Assembly: GCA_964450355.1 (NCBI GenBank)
Contig: CAYVDH010000093.1
Span: 1-13,503, forward strand
DNA from: CAYVDH01 sp964450355
Lineage (GTDB): Bacteria > Bacteroidota > Bacteroidia > NS11-12g > UBA955
Direction of reading: 5' to 3'
Length of the DNA stretch: 13,503 bases
This document shows, piece by piece, positions 6,480-13,503 of the stretch. Position 1 is the first letter of the stretch; the number at the start of each line of letters is the position of its first letter. Both the position numbers and the translations under genes were made by a program. The notes under the pieces were generated by a model, which did no database searches, was not told the DNA's origin, and saw only the letters and a program-made list of their open reading frames with translations.

Positions 6480-9400
6480 ATGAAAGTATCAATTACATTA
6501 AAATTTATTTTAATAATCCAATTCACTATTTGTTGTTTAAATGCAAATGCGCAAATAACTTTAAACCAAGTAGGCTCTTCCATAGATGGAGCATATACTG
6601 GCGAAAAATCAGGCTCATCTGTTGCAATAAGTGATGATGGAAAAACTATGGTTATAGGTTCAAGTTTCCTCAACTCCTTATATCCCGATTCTGGAATAGT
6701 ACGTGTTTATGAATGGGTTTCCGGAGCTTGGACTCAAAAGGGGGCTGATATTTTAGGATTTGAGGATTATGATTATTTTGGAGATGATGTAGCTATAAGT
6801 GCAAATGGAGAGTTTGTAGCTGTAGGTGCTCCAGGCTATGTTGGTGGCATTTCGGGAATTGGGAGAGTTTGTGTTTATCGTTTTGTAAGTGGAAATTGGG
6901 TGTTACAAGGCAGCACTTTTTTCGGCTCCAATAATTATGATCAATTAGGAGAATCAATATCTATTAGTGATAATGGTTTATTACTCGCAATAGGAATACC
7001 AGGTTTTGATAATTATTTTTTTAATTATGATATAGGTATGGTTAATGTTTATGAATTAGACACAACTTCAAATACTTGGAATTTAATTGGGTCTTCTGGC
7101 ATTATTGGTGAAAATGATTATGATCAATTTGGATCTTCCGTTTCATTGAGTGCTGATGGATATACGGTTTCTGTTGGAGCTCCTTTTAACGATGGAAATG
7201 GCTCAAATAGCGGGCATGCTAGGATTTACACTTACGATACTAGTAATTCAACTTGGATACAAAAAGGAAATGATATAAATGGTGAAGCTGCAAATGACCA
7301 AAGTGGGTTTAGTATAACATTGAATGAGCAAGGAACTAAGGTTGCCATAGGCGCAATAGAAAATGATGCATCGGGTACAGACCAAGGTCATGTCAGAGTA
7401 TTTGAATACGACAATTCATTAAGCGATTGGGTGCAATTAGGTTCTGATATTGATGGCACAAAAGACTACAAGTACAACGGTTGGGCAATAGATTTTAATG
7501 CAGATGGTACAAAATTATTAGTAGGCGAACCTTATAATGACTCATTAGGATACAATGTAGGTCAAGGTTTCTTGTATGAATTTCAGAGTGGAAATTGGAA
7601 TAAGATATCCAACATTTTGAACGCTTATGGATACAATTTCGGGTATTCAGTAAGCCTAGCAGATGACAGTTTGTATTTGGCTATCGGAGCTCCAGAAACT
7701 TTTATAACCAATGGCTTAGAAGGACAAGTAAGGGTATATAATCAGTATCCTCCTGATACAACAAAGCCTAAAGTTATTGTTTCAGGGAAAAATGTTAAAA
7801 TTACAAATGGAGATAATACTCCAGATGTTTCGGACAATACAAATTTTGGCAATAACCTTATTACCAATTCTTTGCTCAACAGCTTTGTTATTAAAAATGG
7901 TGGTAGTAAATCACTGTACATTTCCAATTTTACTCTTACACAAAGCGGATCCGAATTTATTCATCTTCCGCTAGATAAAGACACATTAATCCCTGGAGAT
8001 AGTGTGGTTTTGGATGTTATTTACACCCCCACAACTACAAACAATCACACTGCTAAAATAGAATTCAACACCAATGACAGCAGTGCCAATTTATTTGAGT
8101 TTACCATAGAAGGAACAGGCATTTCTAACGGCACTTGCCTTTATGATACAATTGGAAATTTTATTAATGGCGGAGCTCAATATGATTATTCAGGCAAAGC
8201 AGTGGCAATAAGTGCCAATGGAAAAATTGTGGCAGTTGCTGCTCCATGGAGTGCAGCAGGTGGTACACAAAGAGGTAGAGTTAAAATCTACAAATTAATG
8301 TCTGGAACATGGACTCAATTGGGTTCTGATATTGTAGGGGAAGCAGATAATGACGAAAGTGGAACAAGTATTTCTATGAGTAATGATGGATATACTATAG
8401 CTATTGGTTCACCTTTTAATAACGCTGGTGGAACAAAACGTGGGCAAATGATAATATATCAATTTGTAAGTGGATCTTGGATTAAAAAAGGCACAGATAT
8501 AGAAGGCAATGAGGACAACGCCAATTTGGGTTATTCTGTTTCTCTTTCAGCAGATGGAAACACGGCTGCTGCTAGTTCAGTATTAGGAAATGGTGGTGGA
8601 ACTATGAGAGGTGAAGTGAGAATTTACAAATACAACAGTGGTTCATGGAATTTGATGGGTTCAGTAATTAACGGTGAAGCAGATTACGATGCCTCAGGAA
8701 ATAAAATTTCCTTGAGTAAAAATGGTTTAAATATTGCTATTGGTTCACAAACTAATTATGGTACTGGATATTTTAGCGGTCATGTTCGTGTGTATAATTT
8801 TAATGGCACTTCTTGGTCTCAATTGGGTTCAGATATTGATGGACAAAACAATAATGAATATTCAGGTAGCAGTGTTTCATTGAGTGACGATGGCAAAACT
8901 GTTGCTATAGGCGCCCCTTATAATGATGATATAGACCAAAACAATGGCGTGGTGAGAATTTACAAATTGATATCAGGAGCTTGGATTCAACAAGGAAGTA
9001 ATATTTATGGCGAGCTTAAAAACAATTTTTTTGGAACTTCTTTGGCTTTGAATTCAGCTGGAAACAAAATCACTATAGGCGCACCATACAACAATGGTAA
9101 TGGACAAGAAAGAGGTCATGTAAGAACCTATCAATTCAATGGAAGTGATTGGGTAAAAATTGGTATAGACCTAGATGGTTCTGCAAATTATGACAATTTT
9201 GGCTATGCCGTAGCAATGGATTCAATAGGTAATTATATTATATCTGGAGCTCCTCAACACCATGTACAAACAGGAACTTATTCTTATAATTATTATGCTG
9301 GGCAATCCAAAGTATTTAAATTAAAATGTGGGCAACCAGAAATTGAAATCAAAGGGAATGGAAAAAATATAGTCAACAGAGATAATACTGCAGATTCGAC

Positions 9401-12400
9401 TGACAATACCTATTTTGGAGAATTAATTGTAGGCGACAGCATTTCCAGAAGTTTTACTATTTATAATAAAGGAGTAGATACACTAAAAATAAATAAGATT
9501 GAACTCAATTATTTATTACAAACTGAATTTAAAGTAAAAAATATTCCTTCGTTTATTATACCAGGAGATAGTGCTATTTTTAGTATTACATACTCACCAG
9601 TGGAACCAACTATTGCATCTGATTTTATCAATATTTACAGCAATGATGAAGACGAAGCAGAATTTGGTTTTGTAATTGAAGGTTATGGTTTAAAATCTGA
9701 CAATTGCCAATACGGGCTTGTAGGAAACGAAATAATTGGCACAAATGATGTCGCTTTTCTAAGTAAAATATCTTTAAGTAGTGACGGCAAAACGGTAGCA
9801 ACGAGACATTCAGGTTTTGTAAAAGTACAAACAAATATAAACGGCAATTGGGAGCAATTGGGCAATGACATTCCAGAAATTGGTTCACCTTATAACAATA
9901 TTATCTCATTATCTGGAGACGCAACAACAATGGCTTTAGGCTCACATTCATATAATGGAACGGGGGCAGCGTTATTTGTAGTAAGAGTTTACAAATACTC
10001 CAATGGTTCTTGGGTGCAAAAAGGAAGTGATTTGACAGGAAATGTAAATAGTTACAATTTTAATTCGCCTATTTCATTAAGTGATGATGGTAATACATTG
10101 GCAGTGGGATCTGATGCAGATACTTCAAAACTGAAAATTTATACCTATAACGGAAGCAATTGGGTGCAAAAAGGCGCTACAATAGTAGGTAATAGTAATC
10201 AATTGTTTTTTGCAAGTAATATAAAATTAAATGCAGATGGAACTATAGTTTCAACATCTTATCGGGTTAATTCTAATAATTCGTTTGATTTTGATACTGC
10301 TAAATTTAGCACCTATCAATACATTGGTAGTTCTTGGACAAAATTAGGGTCAGATATACAATTGGTCGATAAAGGATATGGGGCATTGCCCATTAGTATA
10401 GATTTAAGTGATGATGGATTAACTTTATTAGCTGGAGGAATTAGCGTTTTTACTTATAATGGTACAGATTGGGTGCAAAAAGGGAATGACCTAAAACCAA
10501 GGTGGGGAATAGGATATGAAAATGTTATCAGTGGCGATGGTTCAACGGTAGCCCTAGGTAGATTTAGTCTTTCAACTTATGGTGGAGCATATGCATGGGG
10601 TAGGCTACATATTTATAAATTTAAAAATGGAAAATGGTTGCAAGGAATAGATCCTATTTTATATAATCCAGAAATAGATGAGGATTTATTTGCCTATTCT
10701 ATATCAATAAATATTGATGGTTCAACTGTTGCCTCTGTTGGAAATGGATATGCTAAGGTATTGAAATACAACTGTTCTAAAGCAGAAATTAAAGTATTTG
10801 GCAATAATTATAAAATTGAAGATGGAGATTACACCCCTGGTATTCCAGATAGCACCAATTTTGGCAATAGTATTATTGGGGTTGGGCTAAAACATCATTT
10901 TAAAATTAAAAATTCAGGAATGGATACTTTAAAAATATTGAGTATTAACTCTTCAGGGATAAACGCTTCGGATTTTGTCATAAGCAATGCTCCAATTGCA
11001 ATAAAAGCAGGAGATAGTGCAATACTTGATGTAACTTTTACTCCTTCTGCTGCTGGTACTTCTTTGGCTACAATCTCCATTGAAAGCAATGCCTTGATAA
11101 ACAGCACCTATAATTTTGATGTCACAGGTAAAACACCAATAAACATGACCAACGCTTGTAATTTTACTCAACTTGGAATTGATATTGACCCAAGACAAAA
11201 TGATGCACGACTTGCAGGTGAAATAGCTACAAATGGTGAAGGAAATATTGTAGCTATTGGTTCTAAAACTAAAGATGATCAGCAAGTATATGTTTACAGA
11301 TATGCTAATTCTACTTGGACACAATTAGGGCAATCATTATTGGGTTATTCTTCAGATGCGGATGATAATAGCTTTTTTGGAAGTGCATTGGCATTGAGTA
11401 ATGATGGCAGTTGGTTAGCAGTAGGCGCACCTGCAGGTAATTATACTTTTGGTAGTGTTAAAGTCTATAAATTGACTGGAAATAAATGGATAAAACAAGC
11501 AACTGTTAATGGCAATGGATTTAACGATGGATTTGGAAATTCTGTATCTCTAAGTGCTGATGGTCAAATTATGGCAGTCGGTTCTTCTTATGGTGGGGCA
11601 TTGGATAAAGGCTATGTTCGAATTTTTAAAAACAATAACAATGTTTGGGCACAACTAGGTGCAGATATCATTGGTGAAAATAACAGTGATTTATCGGGTA
11701 CTACGGTGGCATTAAATTTTGATGGGAATGTAGTAGCCATTGGTGCACCTAAGAATGATGATGCAGCTTCAAATAGTGGGCAAGTGCGCGTTTATAAATG
11801 GATTAGTGGAACTTGGACATTGCTAGGAAGTGATATTGATGGATTAAATAGTGATGAAGAAGTTGGGCGAAGTATTTCAATAAACAATGATGGAACTGTA
11901 TTAGGTTTAGGAATTGCTGGCAATAGTGTAGATACCTTTAGAGGAAAAGCAAGAGTATATAAATATAACGGCTCCAGTTGGTCACAAATAGGAACTGATT
12001 TATTAGGTCAGAATGTTAGAGATAGCTTTGGTTATTCAATTTCTTTAAATGGTACAGGCAATATAGTTGCGATTGGTTCACCACATAGTAATAACGGAGG
12101 AACTTTAAAAGGCAGTACCAGTGTATTTCAGAATTCTAGCTCTAATTGGGTAGCCATAGGAACTTATATTAATGGTGAAACTACAGGTGACAAATCTGGA
12201 TCTGCAGTAAAGTTAAGTATAGATGGAACAAGGCTTTTAATAGGAGCTCCAAATAACAAAGGCGGAAGTACATCTCCATCAGATTTATCGGGAAATTTTA
12301 GAGTTTTTGATTTACAATGTAATGAATGTAAATTAACTTCCCCAATTCCTAATAATTCAGGAATTTTTACATCATCTACAACCAATGTAGATAGTGGTTA

Positions 12401-13451
12401 CACTTGTTATTGCGATTCAACTGGAAAATTGCTCTTAGCATTAGACCTAACAAGTTCTGGAGCAGTAATACCAAGTAATGGTGTTAAATTACAAATTGGC
12501 ACTCCTACTACCATTGCATGGTCTGATAGTGGTGGTATCATTTCTCATACAGATGGAGCAGCCATATTTAATCGCAAATGGGATGTTACAGCAACTACAC
12601 AACCAAGCAGTTCGGTAAAAGTAAAATATTTCTTTACCCAATTAGAATATGATTCTGTTAGATTACGATTGGTAGCCTTGGGCAATAATACCATTACCTC
12701 GCCATCTCATTTAGAAATGTATAAACTAAGTAGCAATGGATTTGATGACCCACATGCAACTGGAGCTGTTGGAACTATTTACACTAATGCCGCCATACCA
12801 AGCCTAACCAAATGGAGTTATAACAGCATAGGTGGTAATCATTGTGCAGAGTTTTTAGTAAGCAGTTTCTCAGGAGGAGGTGGAGGAGCAAGTTTAATGC
12901 CGGCTGTTCCATTACCATTGGAGTTTTTAAGCTTTACTGCCAAAGGAATTGACCAAACCTCCGCTCTTTTAAAATGGCAAACTGCAAGTGAAGTAAAAAC
13001 CAATTACTATATAGTAGAACGCAGTTTAGATGGCATCAATTTTATAAAAATTGCAAATGTAAATGCCAATGGAACAAATTCAGGCAATTACCAATACATG
13101 GATTATTCCATTTCAATTGGTACACCAAAAGCTTACTACAGAATAAAGCAAGTGGATCAAAATGGTGTCATTAAAACAACCAACATCCAATTAGTAACTT
13201 TTGGTATCAATAACTCTGAAATCAATGTTTATCCCAATCCATTTAGTGATGAAATAACCCTTGAACTTGATATTGATGAAGGAGAACAAGTTGAAATTGA
13301 TATCATCGACATGATGGGTAAAACAGTGTTAAAAAGAATTGTTACTTCTTCAAAATCATTGATAGATTTAAGTACATTAAGTAATGGAGTTTACACCATC
13401 TCAATTTTTAACAATGGCTTAGTAGAAAATTACAAATTATTGAAAAATTAA
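6480..13451 (+). CDS. Giant T9SS-secreted surface protein with four FG-GAP-like seven-bladed propellers and three ASH modules
   Basis: This 2323-residue protein has a signal peptide (1-24, ending ANA before Q) and an alternating architecture. Propellers lie at about 26-424, 552-950, 1075-1432 and 1558-1947; ASH/choice-of-anchor-D modules at 427-548, 952-1070 and 1434-1552. A Cys-containing module with a Gly run follows (1948-2140), then a VPLPLEFLSF FnIII-like module (2143-2241) and a T9SS type A sorting domain (2247-2323, INVYPNP...NGVYTISI...YKLLKN). Each propeller has seven blades of the FG-GAP_2 type (DIxGxxxxDxxGxSVSLSxDG, GAPxND, VRVYxY, WxQxG), 28 in total. Blades are diverged, so the array is old. 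It is probably a cell-surface adhesin or binding scaffold; similar repeats build integrin-like propellers, but no Ca-binding DxDxDG cage is evident in the blades. It is divergent from the kinase gene, shares a 13-bp upstream box with the regulator, and may be its target. No partner gene follows within the window. Confidence 0.93.
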   Translation: MKVSITLKFILIIQFTICCLNANAQITLNQVGSSIDGAYTGEKSGSSVAISDDGKTMVIGSSFLNSLYPDSGIVRVYEWVSGAWTQKGADILGFEDYDYFGDDVAISANGEFVAVGAPGYVGGISGIGRVCVYRFVSGNWVLQGSTFFGSNNYDQLGESISISDNGLLLAIGIPGFDNYFFNYDIGMVNVYELDTTSNTWNLIGSSGIIGENDYDQFGSSVSLSADGYTVSVGAPFNDGNGSNSGHARIYTYDTSNSTWIQKGNDINGEAANDQSGFSITLNEQGTKVAIGAIENDASGTDQGHVRVFEYDNSLSDWVQLGSDIDGTKDYKYNGWAIDFNADGTKLLVGEPYNDSLGYNVGQGFLYEFQSGNWNKISNILNAYGYNFGYSVSLADDSLYLAIGAPETFITNGLEGQVRVYNQYPPDTTKPKVIVSGKNVKITNGDNTPDVSDNTNFGNNLITNSLLNSFVIKNGGSKSLYISNFTLTQSGSEFIHLPLDKDTLIPGDSVVLDVIYTPTTTNNHTAKIEFNTNDSSANLFEFTIEGTGISNGTCLYDTIGNFINGGAQYDYSGKAVAISANGKIVAVAAPWSAAGGTQRGRVKIYKLMSGTWTQLGSDIVGEADNDESGTSISMSNDGYTIAIGSPFNNAGGTKRGQMIIYQFVSGSWIKKGTDIEGNEDNANLGYSVSLSADGNTAAASSVLGNGGGTMRGEVRIYKYNSGSWNLMGSVINGEADYDASGNKISLSKNGLNIAIGSQTNYGTGYFSGHVRVYNFNGTSWSQLGSDIDGQNNNEYSGSSVSLSDDGKTVAIGAPYNDDIDQNNGVVRIYKLISGAWIQQGSNIYGELKNNFFGTSLALNSAGNKITIGAPYNNGNGQERGHVRTYQFNGSDWVKIGIDLDGSANYDNFGYAVAMDSIGNYIISGAPQHHVQTGTYSYNYYAGQSKVFKLKCGQPEIEIKGNGKNIVNRDNTADSTDNTYFGELIVGDSISRSFTIYNKGVDTLKINKIELNYLLQTEFKVKNIPSFIIPGDSAIFSITYSPVEPTIASDFINIYSNDEDEAEFGFVIEGYGLKSDNCQYGLVGNEIIGTNDVAFLSKISLSSDGKTVATRHSGFVKVQTNINGNWEQLGNDIPEIGSPYNNIISLSGDATTMALGSHSYNGTGAALFVVRVYKYSNGSWVQKGSDLTGNVNSYNFNSPISLSDDGNTLAVGSDADTSKLKIYTYNGSNWVQKGATIVGNSNQLFFASNIKLNADGTIVSTSYRVNSNNSFDFDTAKFSTYQYIGSSWTKLGSDIQLVDKGYGALPISIDLSDDGLTLLAGGISVFTYNGTDWVQKGNDLKPRWGIGYENVISGDGSTVALGRFSLSTYGGAYAWGRLHIYKFKNGKWLQGIDPILYNPEIDEDLFAYSISINIDGSTVASVGNGYAKVLKYNCSKAEIKVFGNNYKIEDGDYTPGIPDSTNFGNSIIGVGLKHHFKIKNSGMDTLKILSINSSGINASDFVISNAPIAIKAGDSAILDVTFTPSAAGTSLATISIESNALINSTYNFDVTGKTPINMTNACNFTQLGIDIDPRQNDARLAGEIATNGEGNIVAIGSKTKDDQQVYVYRYANSTWTQLGQSLLGYSSDADDNSFFGSALALSNDGSWLAVGAPAGNYTFGSVKVYKLTGNKWIKQATVNGNGFNDGFGNSVSLSADGQIMAVGSSYGGALDKGYVRIFKNNNNVWAQLGADIIGENNSDLSGTTVALNFDGNVVAIGAPKNDDAASNSGQVRVYKWISGTWTLLGSDIDGLNSDEEVGRSISINNDGTVLGLGIAGNSVDTFRGKARVYKYNGSSWSQIGTDLLGQNVRDSFGYSISLNGTGNIVAIGSPHSNNGGTLKGSTSVFQNSSSNWVAIGTYINGETTGDKSGSAVKLSIDGTRLLIGAPNNKGGSTSPSDLSGNFRVFDLQCNECKLTSPIPNNSGIFTSSTTNVDSGYTCYCDSTGKLLLALDLTSSGAVIPSNGVKLQIGTPTTIAWSDSGGIISHTDGAAIFNRKWDVTATTQPSSSVKVKYFFTQLEYDSVRLRLVALGNNTITSPSHLEMYKLSSNGFDDPHATGAVGTIYTNAAIPSLTKWSYNSIGGNHCAEFLVSSFSGGGGGASLMPAVPLPLEFLSFTAKGIDQTSALLKWQTASEVKTNYYIVERSLDGINFIKIANVNANGTNSGNYQYMDYSISIGTPKAYYRIKQVDQNGVIKTTNIQLVTFGINNSEINVYPNPFSDEITLELDIDEGEQVEIDIIDMMGKTVLKRIVTSSKSLIDLSTLSNGVYTISIFNNGLVENYKLLKN
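6555..7751 (+). repeat. Propeller 1: seven FG-GAP-like blades, no cysteines
   Basis: Residues 26-424. Blade cores begin near residues 32, 89, 145, 205, 264, 322 and 377. Five of seven keep a G-x-P after the DG strand, for example GAPFND. The opening strand ITLNQVG and closing VRVYNQYP lack the cysteines found at the same positions in the other three propellers. Confidence 0.85.
7758..8123 (+). other. ASH/choice-of-anchor-D Ig-like module 1
   Basis: Residues 427-548. It opens with a G-x-x-x-x-I-x-x-G-D-N-T-P segment and DNTNFG, then shows the Ig-like pattern FVIKNGGSKSLYI, PGDSVVLDVIYTP and FTIEGTG. The same plan recurs at 952-1070 and 1434-1552, so the three are internal paralogues that act as spacers between propellers. 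Confidence 0.8.
8133..9329 (+). repeat. Propeller 2: seven FG-GAP-like blades with terminal Cys pair
   Basis: Residues 552-950. Seven DG/NG-strand units can be counted, five with G/A-x-P after them. C553 lies six residues before the first conserved Gly and C950 four residues after the last blade's aromatic position; there are no other cysteines in the ring. Confidence 0.85.
9333..9689 (+). other. ASH/choice-of-anchor-D Ig-like module 2
   Basis: Residues 952-1070, with DNTADSTDNTYFG, SFTIYNKGVDTLKI, IPGDSAIFSITYSP and FVIEGYG, the same order of motifs as module 1. Confidence 0.8.
9702..10775 (+). repeat. Propeller 3: seven diverged, shorter blades with terminal Cys pair
   Basis: Residues 1075-1432 (358 residues against 390-399 for the others). 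Seven blades are still countable by the SLSxDG and WVQKG motifs, but none keeps the G-x-P turn and most lose the DxxG before the SVSLS strand. C1076 and C1432 occupy the same positions as in propellers 2 and 4. Confidence 0.78.
10779..11135 (+). other. ASH/choice-of-anchor-D Ig-like module 3
   Basis: Residues 1434-1552, with GDYTPGIPDSTNFG, HFKIKNSGMDTLKI, KAGDSAILDVTFTPSAAGT and FDVTGKT. This is the closest of the three to the textbook ASH pattern. Confidence 0.82.
11151..12320 (+). repeat. Propeller 4: seven FG-GAP-like blades with terminal Cys pair
   Basis: Residues 1558-1947. Seven blades, four with G-x-P. C1560 is six residues before the first Gly and C1947 is four after the last aromatic, as in propellers 2 and 3. 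Confidence 0.85.
12321..12899 (+). other. Pre-CTD module with four cysteines and a Gly run
   Basis: Residues 1948-2140. It contains C1950, C1976, C1978 and C2122, the segment NRKWDVTATTQPSSSVKVKYFF, and ends HCAEFLVSSFSGGGGGA. From memory, similar modules (NRYWDVTPTTQP..., AEF.VSSFSGGGGG) occur in many Bacteroidota T9SS cargo proteins just before the FnIII-like segment; I know no established name or function. Confidence 0.55.
12906..13202 (+). other. FnIII-like module before the sorting domain
   Basis: Residues 2143-2241 begin VPLPLEFLSFTAKG and continue LKWQTASEVKTNYYIVERS, YYRIKQVDQNG, a common beta-sandwich segment next to T9SS type A domains. Confidence 0.7.
13218..13448 (+). other. T9SS type A C-terminal sorting domain of the giant protein
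   Basis: Residues 2247-2323: INVYPNPFSDEITLEL, a DMMGKTV turn, LSNGVYTISI and a basic end YKLLKN. It is directly recognisable and not closely similar to the sorting domains of the two minus-strand genes. Confidence 0.92.
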
Positions 13452-13503
13452 ATAGTAAAAATTGAATGAAATCGCAAGGTACAATCCATTTTTTCGATTT
13501 GTG

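Noticed and set aside
9628..9888. Minus-strand open frames opposite propeller 3
   Set aside because: They lie wholly inside the giant gene, have no recognisable protein features and no promoter.
10895..11324. Minus-strand open frames of 70 and 123 codons opposite ASH module 3
   Set aside because: They are antisense to a clearly conserved coding segment, and their composition is not protein-like.
13469..13500. AAATCG/CGATTT inverted repeat after the giant gene as a terminator
   Set aside because: The stem is only 6 bp, the loop is 20 nt, the T run lies inside the loop, and the window ends there.

Overview
This window comes from an AT-rich (low-GC) member of the Bacteroidota, most likely an environmental or uncultivated lineage. 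Three predicted secreted proteins end in a type IX secretion (T9SS) type A sorting domain with the YPNP/FPNP start motif. The sensor kinase has the Reg_prop/Y_Y_Y ectodomain typical of this phylum. Candidate promoters resemble the Bacteroidota TTG...TAnnTTTG consensus, and start codons follow A-rich leaders without Shine-Dalgarno sequences. I cannot name the genus.

Layout: the left half lies on the minus strand and reads, in transcription order, sensor histidine kinase (3381-6368), NarL/LuxR-type response regulator (2708-3334), a secreted seven-unit RCC1 propeller protein (1249-2610), and a secreted protein with nine 30-residue Trp-rich repeats (26-1243). The gaps are 46, 97 and 5 bp. Divergent from the kinase, a single plus-strand gene fills the right half (6480-13451) and encodes a 2323-residue cell-surface protein. 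No RNA genes, mobile elements or CRISPR arrays were seen.

The giant protein is very regular: signal peptide, then four propellers of seven FG-GAP-like blades each (28 blades), separated by three ASH/choice-of-anchor-D Ig-like modules. These are followed by a Cys-containing pre-CTD module with a Gly run, an FnIII-like module and a T9SS sorting domain. Propellers 2, 3 and 4 each carry exactly two cysteines at equivalent positions at the two ends of the ring; propeller 1 has neither. The two smaller secreted proteins also bracket their repeat arrays with cysteines, so disulfide-closed repeat domains look like a theme of this locus.

Working model (inference): the kinase and regulator form a signalling pair that controls one or more of the adjacent surface proteins. 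Support comes from a 13-bp sequence found identically upstream of the regulator and of the giant gene, with a 10/13 match upstream of the kinase, each copy in the same orientation relative to its gene. What the sensor detects and what the surface proteins bind cannot be read from the sequence.
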